Shown: positions 21,751 to 33,100 of the stretch, piece after piece
Position numbering within the stretch: position 1 is the stretch's first letter
Layout of the letters: every line of letters starts with the position of its first letter
Assembly (NCBI GenBank): GCA_039519185.1
Contig: CM076847.1
Location: 47,995,708 to 48,059,707 of the forward strand
Length of the DNA stretch: 64,000 nt
DNA from: Astragalus membranaceus
Lineage: Eukaryota; Streptophyta; Magnoliopsida; Fabales; Fabaceae
Direction of reading: 5' to 3'
Translations under genes and position numbers: made by a program
Notes under the pieces: model-generated
Databases searched by the model: none
The model's input: the letters and a program-made list of their open reading frames with translations, nothing else
What the model was told of the DNA's origin: nothing

Positions 21751-23729
21751 TGTAACGCCCCAAAATAGTTAATTAATTATTAGGAATTAAGTGGTAGAAA
21801 ATATTAGGGTATTAATATATTACTTTATATGAGCTTGTGTTAAGGTGAGAATTAGTAAAAATTGGGGATGTGGAGAGAAGCCCGTGGTCTAGTCGAATTT
21901 TATGATGCATTATAAGTAAGTGATATTAGATTAGGGTTTGCTCATTAGAAAAGAGAAAAAGAAATAAGGATTAGAAGAGAGCTTAAGGAGAGGCGACGGC
22001 TAGAGCTAGAGGAGAGGAAAATCAAAGAGTTTCAACTTCAATCCATGGTAAGGGTGGGGTTCTAACTCTATAATAGGGTATATGAAGGACTTTATGTAGG
22101 GAATTAGGGGATCCTATATTTGTTTAATGACTGATTCTATTTGTTTAATCTTTGAAAATCTATTGATGAAATTTGAAATTATTGAAATTGATGAATGATT
22201 GATGCCAATTTTGTTGCTAAACTCATTGTTTGGGGTGATCTGGGTATAGGTTCGGTTATACAGTAACTGGGAACAATCTAGTGGTCCAAAAATTATGTGG
22301 TTTACCTTTTCAGAAACTAGACTTAATGCTTGTTAATTCGGCACTAGTTTGGTTGCATTTGGAGTTGTATAGCTCGAGTTATAGGTGTCACAAGTTAGGT
22401 TAAAATTCTGGAGACAATATGGATATAGGTTCGGTATTTCGTGTATAACGTTTTCGTTTGAACTCCTTTTTGAATGATTCTTGATTCATTGAAAACTACA
22501 CTCAATTTGTTTCGGGTTAGGCTCAAGTAAGCTAGGTCATGGTGGCTGTCCTGTTTTCTGAACCTTGTTGCTTTTTTACTGAAACTGTACGAATTGGACC
22601 ATTATTTTACAAAATAACAATTTTAGTCAGGAACTAGACATTCTTAGCTTTCCATACAGGGGTCCTTTGCTAAGTTTCGATACTGTTTGATAGGTTAATT
22701 AATTCACCGAAGTAGAGGTATGTTTGATGGAAATTTGCCCTGTTGTTGTTGCTGCTGTTTGCTGTTTGCTGTTGTTGTTTTCATGTTTACTGTTGCTGGG
22801 CGCATAGGGCGCCATGTTTGCTATGTTTGGGCGCTTTAGGCGCATTAGGCCCCCGGTTGGCTAATTGTTGATTACGTTGTCAATTATTAATTGTTCAATT
22901 GTTGAAAAGATTAATTGTTGGTTAAGTGGTTAAATTGGTCAATTGGTAATTGTTGGTAAAGTGTCGAATTGCTAGTTGATAATTGTTGGTTAAGTCGTTG
23001 ACTTGTATTTTGTTGAGGGTACCGCTGATGGCCAATTTGTATTTTGTTGAGGGTACCGCAGATGGCCCATTTGTAGTTTGATTAGGGTACCGTTGATGGC
23101 CCATTTGTATTTTGTTGAGGGTACCGCTGATGGCCCATTGTATTTTGTTGAGGGTACCGCTGATGGTCCATTTGCATTTTGATGAGTGGTTATGTTGATG
23201 ATTCGTGATGATTGCAGTTATTTGATTGTTGTGAAGTGATGAATTGAGATGTCCTGATTCTGATACATATTGTTTTTCATACATTCTATTATATGGTTCG
23301 ATATCTCACCCCTTCTGTTTGAATGTTACCCTTCCGTTGGTAACGTGCAGGTAATCACGAATGAAGGTTGTGTACCTTCGTTAGTTCGAGTCAGTGTCGT
23401 CGCTCTGATACGTAGCACTCGGGGGGATGAACGCATATTATTACTATTTTATTTTGTTATCCTATTGTATAAATTTTAACGTTGGTTGTCGCTGTTTTAT
23501 GAGTTGTCTTAAGTTGGATAAAGAGGCCGTGATTATTTTTAGTTAAAACCTTTTTGAAAATCCGTTGCGTAGTAATGGAAGTTGACTTATTTTTAAAGTG
23601 CTATGTATCTGTTTTTACCAATGACTTAACTATGTTCATTTTGTGGTTTTAGTCGGAAAATGTACATCCATTTGTTTTTGAAAACTCTGATTCTTATTAT
23701 TAAATTGCCGGGTAGAAATGGGTGTTACA
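21751..23729 (+). mobile_element. Solo LTR of a second gypsy family, with TSD
   Basis: 1979 bp, TGTAACGCCCC...GGGTGTTACA, flanked by a perfect GTGAT duplication (21746-21750, 23730-23734). It carries no internal region, so it is a solo LTR left by LTR-LTR recombination. Its 3' end (TGCCGGGTAGAAATGGGTGT) is the reverse complement of the termini at 16888 and 46648, placing it in that family. It has a donor-like ATG|GTAAGG (22048), GGCGCC motifs (22800-22850), a 34-bp array, and an acceptor-like GTGCAG ending at 23350. Confidence 0.93.
23000..23185. repeat. 34-bp tandem repeat, five copies, inside the solo LTR
   Basis: The unit has core GAGGGTACCGCTGATGGCCC followed by ATTTGTATTTTGTT. Starts at 23015, 23049 and 23083 give a 34-bp period; later copies have small indels. 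Confidence 0.88.
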
Positions 23730-23791
23730 GTGATAGTTACGATATATAAAGTATATCGAGTTTAGGAGACAGCCTAATGCGGGTGGATATA

Positions 23792-23846
<55 letters not shown>

Positions 23847-24672
23847 TATATCGAGTTTGGGTGACGACCCATGATGTTAACATACTAGGCGGGGAAGTCA
23901 TGATCCCTTACCCTAGGCCCGTATACCATTAGGGAAAGTACTATTGGTAAGGGGTTCGCCGAGCTTAGCGTACGCGCAGTCGGTGTTATGTTAAAAAGTT
24001 TGTTGTGCGATACACCGGGCTTAGCATTCGCGCAATCGGTGTCGTACTGTGCGATACACCGGGCTTAGCGTTTGCGCAGTCGGTGTCGTACTGAGTTATA
24101 ACAGGTTAGCCGGGCTTAGCGTTCGTGCAGTCGGCATTATATTAAAAGTTAGCCGGGCTTAGCATTCGCACAGTCGGTTTTGTGTTCGAATGGTTTCATA
24201 ATTGAACTGAGAGTGTTGTTAGGGGTCTCGGTAGAACTCACTGAGATTGTATCTCACTGTTTATATGTTGTTGTTTTACAGAGAAATAGGGACAGTGGAA
24301 ATTCGAGAGGCACGAGTAGGTTGAGCTCGGGCGATTGATCATGACTTAGCTTTCATGCTTAAGTTTATATTTCCTTTTGTTGTCTGTGTACTACAACTCT
24401 ATGTCGTTAGTGTTATGACTTTATTCCGCTTTCTTGTATGATATTGAGCACTATAGTTTGCTGAAGGTTATGGTCAGGGAACCTTTTTGGTCTTATTTGT
24501 ATTTAAGACTGTTTTGTTGTTATCCAGCGAGAACTATATTGTAGTGTTCAGTATCTATGCAGGAACTTTATATCTCTGATGTTTTAGGGATGGTGGACTT
24601 GGGTATTTTTACTCGATAAAAATACCGGGGTGTTACAAGGCTGCCTTTAACGTACTTCTCCGTCACGTAAAA

Positions 24673-25669
24673 CCAAGGCACAAACAAGACTCAAGAAGTA
24701 AGGGTAGTCTCTAGGGTTTGGGTCGTGTCCTAGGATATATTGTAAGCCGCTTCTGAGGCTCAGCTCATCTCACAGTTTCATAGCCTTCACAGTTTTCAAA
24801 TAGCATGCATGCACATAGGTAAGGCACGTAACATAAAAACTATTTTGTGGAAGTTAGAAATCGATTCATGACTTCTTTCCTAAAGCCAAGAACCGATTTC
24901 CAGCCTTGTGCAAAGGATAGAAATTGATTCATGACGCATTTCCCAAAGCAAAGAATCGATTCCCAAACTGTTTTAAAAGCTAAGAATCGATTCCTATTAT
25001 TTCTCATAAGACCAATATCGATTTCCTACTCTATTTTTAAAGTGCAAAATCGATTTCCTTCCTGTTTCCAAAGCCATAAATCGATTTTCCTCTTACCTTA
25101 ATCAAGTAATGAATCGATTCATAAACTATACTACTTCAAACTAAGAATCGAATCTTCTCCTCTTGCATCTAAGCATAAATTCGATTTCCTTCCTTTCTAA
25201 AAGCCTCAACGGTCATATTTTCTCACATAATCGAGTTGGGTTGGTGATCTTCAAGTTGTGTAATCTGCGTTCATAAGAGGTATTTTGGTTTTCCAATTTG
25301 TAATTTGATTTACGTTGTTCATAGTACTAGGGAGTGGGGTATCTCTCTAGGGTTATTGGTTGTAACAAGGGTGGGGTATCTCTTGTTGTTGTTGTTGAGG
25401 TAGATTTGAGGGCTCTTCATAGGTGGGGTATCCTAGGAGAAGAGTGCCTAAGTCTGTAAAGGTTTCCAAAGCACCTGTAAGCTTTCTTGTGCTACTGGAA
25501 AATCTCAAAAGGGTGTGGGGACTGGACGTAGGTCACTTGGAGGTGACCGAACCAGTAAAAAAATCTATGTTCTTTACTGCTTTATTTTTAGTTTTCGTTT
25601 CTCGTTAATTCGTTCCATAAACCTGCGCGAAAAATCAATCAAGTCGTTAAATGGGACTTATTTTTTAAA
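24673..25669 (+). mobile_element. 5' LTR remnant of the old Sirevirus
   Basis: Homologous to the 3' LTR pieces 46567-46647 and 55580-56770 (shared CCAAGGCACAAAC, GTAGTCTCTAGGGTTTGGG, GTGGGGTATCTCTCTAGGG). The first ~110 bp are missing. About 300 bp near 25225 are deleted relative to the 3' copy, and the end with the PBS is lost. 24638-24672 is unassigned. It carries an AATCGATT-type array at 24850-25200. Confidence 0.8.
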
Positions 25670-25680
25670 GTCATTAAAGG

Positions 25681-27266
25681 GGATTCAATGGGAAAGACTA
25701 CACATATTGGAAAGAAAGAATGAGAATATTCATAGAAGTGGTAGATCTAGATGTCTGGGATGCTTTGGAAAAAGGACCCTATGTCCCCATGCATATGGTA
25801 AATGGTGTTCTTACTGTTAAAGATAGAGCTGAATGGACTGATGATGAAAAGAGAAAAGTGCAACACAATTTACAGGCTAAAAATATTATTACTTCCGCAT
25901 TGAGTCCTGATGAGTTCTTTAGAGTATCAATTTGTAAATCTGCTCAAGAAATGTGGGATAATATTCAAGTCACTCATGAGGGTACCAATGAGGTAAAAAG
26001 GGCCAGAACAAACACTTTGATCAGAGAATATGAGCTATTCAGAATGAATTCAGGTGAAACTATACCAGAGATGCAAAAGAGGTTCACTCACATAGTGAAT
26101 CAACTGAGTCTTTTGGGAAAGTCATTTCCTGCTGAAGATTTGATCAAAAAAGTCCTAAGGTGTCTGAATAGAGAATGGCAACCCAAAGTAACTGCTATAG
26201 CTGAATCTAGAAATTTAGCTACTATGTCACTTGCCACTCTATTTGGTAAGTTACAAGAGCATGAACTAGAACTCACTCGTTTGACTGAGCATGAAGATAC
26301 AGATAAGAAAAAGAAAAGCTTGGCTCTAAAGGCTTCTAGTTCAAGTCGACAGTACAATCGTGATGACTCAGAAAGTGAGGATGATGAAAGCGAGGAGAAC
26401 ATGGCTCTCATGGTTCGAAAATTCAAAAAGCTTATGAGAAAGAAAAATTTATCTAAAAATTTTTCTCCTAAAAAGTTCTCTAGCAAAGAAAGTTCATCCG
26501 GTCCTCCAACATGCTATGAATGTGGAGAACCTAGTCACATGAGGATGGAATGCCCAAATCTTCAGAAAAAGGGATCAAAATTCGAAAAGAAGGCATTCAA
26601 AGAAAACAAAAGAAGGAAACCCTACGTAGCATGGGAAGACAATGACACGAGTAGTTCAGATGAGTGAGAAAATGAAGAAGCTCACGTTGCTATTATGGCC
26701 AATCATGAAAGTGAAGGTGAAACCGAAAATGAGGTAAGCTCTCACTCTGACACTTTACAAAATGCATAAGATGAATTAGAAGAAGCATTTGTTTAATTGC
26801 ATGATAATTCATTGAAATTAGCTAAGGCATTAAGTAAATCTAAGAAAACTATTGCTCATCTTCAAAATGAAGTTAATGCCTTAGCAAAGGAAAAATTAGA
26901 GCTTAGAAAAGAAAATGATAATCTTGCTTATTTTAAGGCAAATTATGTATGTGATAGGTGTACAGAACATGAAAAGAAAATCCATGAGCTTGAATGGACA
27001 ATAGGCAAAATGTCCAACTTACACAACATGTGTACCCTAGGGTTCCAAGAAATAATTTTGTGAAAAGACATATGCATCATAGACCTAAGTTTACAACTAG
27101 ACCCTATATTAGATGTTATTACTGTGCCAAACTAGGACATACTGCATCTGTTTGCATGGCAAGAGATAAACAAAATGTGAAAAAGGTGTGGGTTCCCAAA
27201 GGAACCATACCAAGTGCTAACCCACAAGGACCCAAAGAAATTTGGGTACCTAAAACCTTGTTTTAA
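25681..27266 (+). pseudogene. gag of the old Sirevirus, truncated and broken
   Basis: The frame opens GFNGKDYTYWKER, corresponding to residue 18 of the gag at 40759. The true start is lost in the deletion that joins LTR to gag near 25670. A capsid-like region is followed by the knuckle CYECGEPSHMRMEC. A TGA at 26665-26667 (Ser in the relative) and further stops at 26767 and 26794 break the frame. The coiled-coil segment and a second knuckle (CYYCAKLGHTASVC, about 27114-27156) continue in shifted frames to 27266. The homologue at 40759-42378 is intact, so these lesions are clear by comparison. Confidence 0.9.
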
Positions 27267-27280
27267 ATACATCGCAGGTA

Positions 27281-27494
27281 TGCTTCAAGGTACAGGGTCA
27301 GATTGGTACCTTGACAGCGGATGCTCAAAGCACATGACTGGAGATATAACAAAGTTCCTAACTCTCACCCCTAGATCAAGCGGTCATGTGACATATGGTC
27401 ATAACAACAGACGAATAATCCTCGGTGAAGGTTAAGTTGGTAAAGATTTATCTGCTGCTATTAATAATGTGCTTTATGTTGAAGGTCTTAAACA
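27281..27494 (+). pseudogene. Start of the old Sirevirus protease, cut by a gypsy insertion
   Basis: Encodes the copia aspartic protease motif WYLDSGCSKHMTG with intact DSG, then continues towards the prepro-integrase region (NNVLYVEGLKH). It is interrupted at 27494/27500 by the Tekay-like element, and the frame resumes as LLSISQLC at 36985. A TAA lies near 27435 where the aligned frame should continue. Confidence 0.85.
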
Positions 27495-27714
27495 TAAGTT
27501 GTAACATCCCCTAATTAGCTAAGTAGATTAATTAAATTAGCAAGAGGATTATCATGAATTGATTAATTAACATAAATTATAATTGTGCATAATTGCAATA
27601 TTATGTTAAGTTAGTGATTAATGGGAGGTTAGCAGGATGCTTAAGGATGATAGGAGTCATAGGGGATAAAAATGTTAAGTGAGGGGCAAACCTGTCTTTT
27701 AACCATACTATATG

Positions 27715-27722
27715 TATATATA
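27715..27722 (+). promoter_or_regulatory. Predicted LTR TATA box
   Basis: TATATATA in ACTATATGTATATATACTTG, preceded by about 215 bp of U3. A second copy is at 34736-34743 in the 3' LTR. Similar TATA-like sequences sit 180-220 bp into LTR copies 1, 2 and 3, so the short U3 is shared. Confidence 0.55.
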
Positions 27723-28237
27723 CTTGTTTCAGCTGAAACACCAAAAACACCACATCCTTTATTCAGTTCCAGCAAAAGAAAGAAAAGTAGAGAGGGAGCT
27801 TGAGAGGAGGGAGAGAACTCGAGTGAAGGGGGAAGAAGGAGGGAGGAACCAAAAGTTGGTGCATGTTATAATTTCTTCCACCATCAACCTCAGTTTTTCA
27901 TTCTCCATCTATTGGTACTACTATTGCAACCTATCTCCTTCTCCTTCTCAATCCACCATTTTTGACCCTCAAAGCTTCATAGAGCCAAAAATGGAGTGTT
28001 GATGCTCCAAATAGTTTGCATGTCCTTGCTAGAGCCCATTATTCAGTACCAAGGCTCATTCTCTTGCCACAATTGCTGATTGAAGTTGTTTGGGTAGCTA
28101 GGATTCGAAATCAACTGCTGTCCAAGCGATTTGGAGTAGTTGAATTCGTTGTTGGAGCGTATTCGAAGAGAGTTCGTGGTTGTCGGATCGGTTGAGCCCT
28201 CGGAGTCTCGGTGTTTGCGTGATTTTCATCACGATAG

Positions 28238-29580
28238 GTGAGTTCTATAACTCGCTTAGGGAACGTGTTCGTTTTTCGAGTCTTCACTTTTGAAAATTAT
28301 TGTCACACGTTTCTGGTATCGAAAGAATTATATTGAAAACCGTTTTCCCAAAGCTCATGATTGAACTATGAATTTCTTGATTGATTGTTGGGTGTGCTGG
28401 ATTGGATTGCTATAATATTGTGTTTTAATGCGTGTTTGAGTTTGGGCCTCGATCGGAAGGGAAGTTGGAATCGGAATGGAATGGAATAACCCCTTGAAAA
28501 ATCTGTTTTCTGGAAACTGATGGAGCCACACGGATCGTGTGCCTCTGGGCACGGGTCGTGCGCCTCCATCTGATACGACATGAACTGTATTTTTAAAATG
28601 CGCACGGATCGTGTGCCCAGTAACACGGGTCGTGCGTAAGTCTCTGAAACTTTCTGTAAATCTGGTAGCTAGCGCACGGATCGTGCGCTTAGTCGCACGG
28701 GTCGTGCGTATCTTCCTGGAAAAATTTCTACAAACTGTTCAACCACGCACGGGCCGTGCGCCTACACGCACGGGTCGTGTGAGATTTTCTGACTTTCAAT
28801 TTCAAAGTACATTTTATCCATTCCAAATGATTCCAATCCTCTTCTAATCCATTCCCCAAGGTCCCACAATAATGAAAAGGTAACAATGATATGAGATTGA
28901 GCATGTTCGATAGAAAGATTGTGTGTTATGAATAAAAATGGAAAACCGCTCTTAGAGAACGCGAGAGTGCAAATGTCAAAGAGTGATAATAACACACGGT
29001 ACTTGACTAATATTATACACTGTAATTGACTGATATGGTACTCGGTACTTGACTAATATTATACACTGTAATTGACTGATATGGTACACGGTACTTGACT
29101 GATATTATACACTGAAATTGACTGATATGGTACATGGTACTTGACTGGAATGACTAACAGCCCATTGCGGGTACACAGACTGAAAATGTATAATAAATAC
29201 AAGAGGAAAAAAAGGGTGACGACCCTAAGAGGTTAGCATACTAGGGGAGGGGAAGTCATGAGCCCCAAAACCTAGACTCAAGATTGTTTCACCCACTAGA
29301 AATAGCGGGATGGGTTCACCAAAAGGTCAAGAGAATGCCTATAAAATAGGTAGACTGAGGTGTTATGCTAAAAACATGGAACAAAGATTGCATGCTTCAT
29401 GTGTCGCTTAGGAGGGCCATGAGCATGAAGGTTACAGGAACTGAATGTATTTCCACGTGGTTGCTTTTTAGGACCACGAGTTCAAAACAAGGCATAATGA
29501 ACCGCTAGAGTAGTAAGGGGTCTCGATAGGACTCACTGAGATAATGTTTATCTCACCCTTCATATTTGTGGTTTTTACAG
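28238..29580 (+). other. Predicted leader intron inside the LTR
   Basis: The donor AG|GTGAGT and acceptor TTTTTACAG|AGAAACAGG bound 1343 bp. Both sites are kept in three diverged LTRs of the family: 1383-2719, 4260-5338 and 21136-24281 (the last interrupted). All variable repeats of the LTR lie between them. This is inferred from consensus and conservation; no transcript evidence is available. The 3' LTR has the same pair at 35259-36601. Confidence 0.45.
28527..28782. repeat. Array of GCACGG(A/G)(T/C)CGTGC palindromes
   Basis: Eight palindromic motifs of the form CACGGATCGTG, CACGGGTCGTG or CACGGGCCGTG occur in about 255 bp, mostly in closely spaced pairs. Related motifs are at the same LTR position at 1777-1890 and 21383-21475. 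The duplicate in the 3' LTR is at 35548-35803. Confidence 0.9.
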
Positions 29581-29961
29581 AGAAACAGGGGAAAGCAAAG
29601 GCGGTAAAGCATGGCTAGCTGGTGTGACTCTTGGAGTCATTGAAGACCTAGTTTAATGTTTTAGACCTTGTTTCCGTTTGTGGTTTCTATGTTCTGATTG
29701 TATAACTTCCATTGCTAAGTTGTAAAATCGTTTCCGCTACTTTATGTTTTTGGATTATTGAACGCCAGGATTATGTACAAGTCTTAAGTTTGAACTTAAG
29801 CATTTTCAAGGAAGTTTATGAGGTTCAGAGAACCGATCGATATGTATTATCGAATGTTTTAGTTGTGTTCAATATTTCAATAACAGGAAGTTACTCTGAT
29901 GTATGCCATTTAGTGCATTTCGGTAGTTCTATATATTAGAATTTATCGGGGTGTTACATTA

Positions 29962-29973
29962 TGGTATCAGAGC
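29962..29973 (+). promoter_or_regulatory. Primer-binding site of the intact element
   Basis: TGGTATCAGAGC, three bases after the 5' LTR end, complementary to the 3' end of plant initiator tRNA-Met, the usual primer for plant LTR elements. Confidence 0.93.
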
Positions 29974-30104
29974 AGTTCGACCTAGTCGGGCTTAGACAGT
30001 TAGGGTGGTTTTGTTCCTCGAGTAACTCTGCTATCTTGCTTCTTGTGATACTAAGAGACATTGAGACTGATCAACTTAATACTTGGTGTATCATTTGCAG
30101 AATT

Positions 30105-33100
30105 ATGGCAGGAGGATCGAGGAATAACCCACCAGTTGATCCGCATTCTGCATGGATGCAGAACGTGATCGAGAGGCAACAGAAGATGATGGAAGATATG
30201 CTGCAGATGCAACAGAATGCTCAAGCTCAGCCCCAGCAAGTCCCTGAGCCTCAAGCTGACCCAAGGAGGGTTTTCTCTGAATTCCTGAAAATGAAGCCGT
30301 CTGAGTTCCGAGGAGGACCGGATGTTATGGAAGCTCAGCATTGGCTAGATGATATAGAGAAGATCTTCGTAGCTATGCAAGTAACTGATGATGACAAGTT
30401 GAGATTGGCAACTCATATGCTGAAAGGAGAAGCTAACAACTGGTGGACTAATGCCAAAGCCATGATGGTAACTCTGGGTACTCCCCAGACTTGGGAACAT
30501 TTCAAGCAGGTATTTTTGGAGCAGTTCTTTCCGACAGCCATGAGGTTCGACAAGGAGAACGAGTTTCTGACTCTCACTCAAGGAAGTTCAACTGTGGGTC
30601 AGTACGCGGCTAAGTTTGAAGAGTTATATCAATTCTTCGGTTTGGCCGGGTATGCTCCCAATGACAAGTGGAAAACCGAAAGGTTCAAGTATGGGCTAAG
30701 GGAAGACATTGCTCAGAGTTTGAGTTCTTTTGCCTATACTAACTATGCTGCCATGGTTCAACAAGCACACATAGCTGAGAGTGACTTGAAGAGGTTATAT
30801 GCAAGCAGAAAAGTATTCCATCAGAATAAGAAGAATGTTGGATCATCTAACCATCAGACGGGTCCCAGACACAACTACAACAAAGGGAAACAGGTTCAGT
30901 CATCGAACTCCTCAAAATTCAGTACGTGTTCCAACTGTGGAAAGTACCATCAGGGTAAGTGCCAGATGGGATCCAACCAGTGTTATTTCTGCAAGAAAGA
31001 CGGTCATTTTGCACGGGACTGCCCAGAGAAAGAGAAGAGTCAAGGAAGTAACCCTGCTGCTACTACAACTCATGGGAGAGTTTACACCTTAGACGCCCAG
31101 AAGGTCACACCGTCAGATAATCTACTAAGGGGTATGGGATCTCTTTTTAATAACTCCGTTAGTATTTTATATGATTCAGGTGCGACTCATTGTTTTATAT
31201 CAAAAGTTTGTGCCGAACGGTTGGGATTGGCTTTAACTCCCTTGCCTCAACCAATCTCCATTAAGACTGCTGCTGAGGGTAGTGTTCAGACTCAAGCGAT
31301 ATGTGAAAATTGTCTTCTATCCATAGGAGACAGGAATTTTGTAGTAGACTTCATTTGTTTACCAATGAAGGGCATGGATGTCGTCCTAGGAATGAGTTGG
31401 ATGACGGCCAACCATGTGACTATAGATTGCTTCCATCGAACTATCGGTTTTGCCTCCGAATCAGTGGAGCTACAACCGCCAAATTCTGAAGCTGTTATTT
31501 CTTTCACATCGGCCAGTAACTATCTATTTCAAGGCGCGGAAGCTTACGTCATGATGCTGTCTGCATCCACTGAGACAGGTCAGGATTTATCTTCTGTGCA
31601 AGTTGTTAATGAATTTCTTGATGTGTTTCCCGATGAAGTTCCTTCGTTTCCTCCGAACCGTGAGGTGGAATTTTCTATAGAATTGGTTCCAGGCACTGGA
31701 CCTATTTCTATAGCCCCATATCGAATGTCGCCATTAGAGTTGAGGGAATTGAAAGTTCAACTGGAAGAACTAATTTCCAAGCGGTTCATCCGGCCGAGTG
31801 CCTCACCATGGGGTGCTCCAGTGTTGCTTGTCAAGAAGAAGGACGGAAGTATGAGATTGTGTATCGATTATCGTCAGTTGAATAAAGTGACTGTCAAGAA
31901 CAAGTACCCTCTACCGAGAATTGATGATTTGCTAGATCAGTTGAGGGGAGCTTCTGTATTTTCAAAGATTGATCTAAGGTCCGGTTATCACCAAATCAGG
32001 GTTCGAGCTTTGGACGTCCCGAAGACCGCTTTCCGTACGAGGTATGGACACTATGAATTTGTAGTGATGCCCTTCGGTTTGACCAATGCTCCAGCTGTAT
32101 TTATGGATTATATGAATCGAATTTTTAATCCTTATCTGGATCAGTTTGTGGTAGTGTTCATCGATGATATCTTGGTGTTCTCTAAGACGATTGAGGAGCA
32201 TGTGCAACATCTCCGAATTGTTCTGAACGTACTCCGAGAGAAGAAGTTGTATGCTAAGCCGTCCAAATGTGATTTCTGGATGCCCGAAGTTAAGTTTCTG
32301 GGCCATGTAATATCTAGGACGGGTGTTGCAGTGGATCCCAGTAAGATCGAAGCTGTGGTAGACTGGGAACAGCCGTCTACGGTTACTGAGGTAAGAAGTT
32401 TCTTGGGATTAGCGGGGTATTATCGAAGATTCATTCAAGGATTTTCCCAGCTGGTTCTTCCACTCACTCGGTTAACTCGCAAGGGTCATCCGTTTGTTTG
32501 GGACTCAGACTGTGAAAATTGTTTCACGGAATTGAAGGGTCGTTTGACTTCTGCACCTATCCTGATTCTTCCTGATCCGTCAATAGGATTCCAAATATAT
32601 TGCGACGCTTCTGGTAAGGGTTTAGGATGTGTCCTAATGCAAAATCGACAAGTAGTTGCTTATGCCTCCAGGCAGTTGAAGCCCCATGAAGAGAATTACC
32701 CAACTCATGATTTGGAGTTGGCGGCGATTGTGTTTGCCCTAAAGATTTGGAGACATTACCTGTATGGGTCTCGTTTCGAAGTCTTTAGTGACCACAAAAG
32801 TCTGAAGTATTTGTTTGACCAAAAGGAGCTGAACAACAGACAGAGGAGATGGGTAGAATTCCTGAAAGATTATGATTTTGAATTGAAGTACCATCCTGGT
32901 AAGGCTAATGTTGTTGCCGATGCTTTAAGCAGAAAGTCTATCCATACTGCAAAGCTGATGATGCACGAGATGTCATTGTTGGAATCATTCAGAGACCTCA
33001 ATTTGAGAGTTAAGTCGAGAAGGAACAGGTTGGTGTTGAGTCACATTCAGATTTCAAGTCCCTTGAGAGATCTAATTCGCTCAGCCCAAGAAGGTGATGT

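Larger units (their letters stand above)
20248..24637 (+). mobile_element. Ty3/gypsy LTR (copy 3), split by a solo LTR
   Basis: Starts TGTAACATCC at 20248 and ends GGGGTGTTACA at 24637. Without the insertion at 21751-23729 and its duplicated TSD it is about 2406 bp, like its relatives. It contains a TA/TG microsatellite (about 20365-20435), GCACGG/CGTGC-type motifs (21383-21475), a donor-like CTG|GTGAG (21136), the AGTCGGTG tandem repeats (23955-24180) and a TTTTACAG acceptor ending at 24281. It belongs to the same family as LTR copies 1 and 2. Confidence 0.85.
27500..29958 (+). mobile_element. 5' LTR of the intact Tekay-like element
   Basis: TGTAACATCC...GGGGTGTTACA, 2459 bp. A TATA box near 27715 puts U3 at only about 250 bp and leaves a leader of more than 2 kb. 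It contains a purine-rich block, a donor-like ATAG|GTGAGT (28238), the GCACGG/CGTGC palindrome array (28527-28782), a 56-bp repeat with ACGGTACTTGACT (28995-29150) and an acceptor-like TTTTTACAG ending at 29580. Confidence 0.95.

Noticed and set aside
24638..24672. Missing start of the old Sirevirus 5' LTR
   Set aside because: I tried to match it to 46456-46566 but the sequence differs; origin left unassigned.
27712..28002. 96-codon frame MYIYLFQLKH... present twice (also 34733-35023)
   Set aside because: It is in both LTRs of one element at the same offset and starts at the TATA box; an LTR shadow.
29962..29973. tRNA gene fragment
   Set aside because: The match is only the 12-base complement of the tRNA 3' end, in primer-binding position after an LTR.
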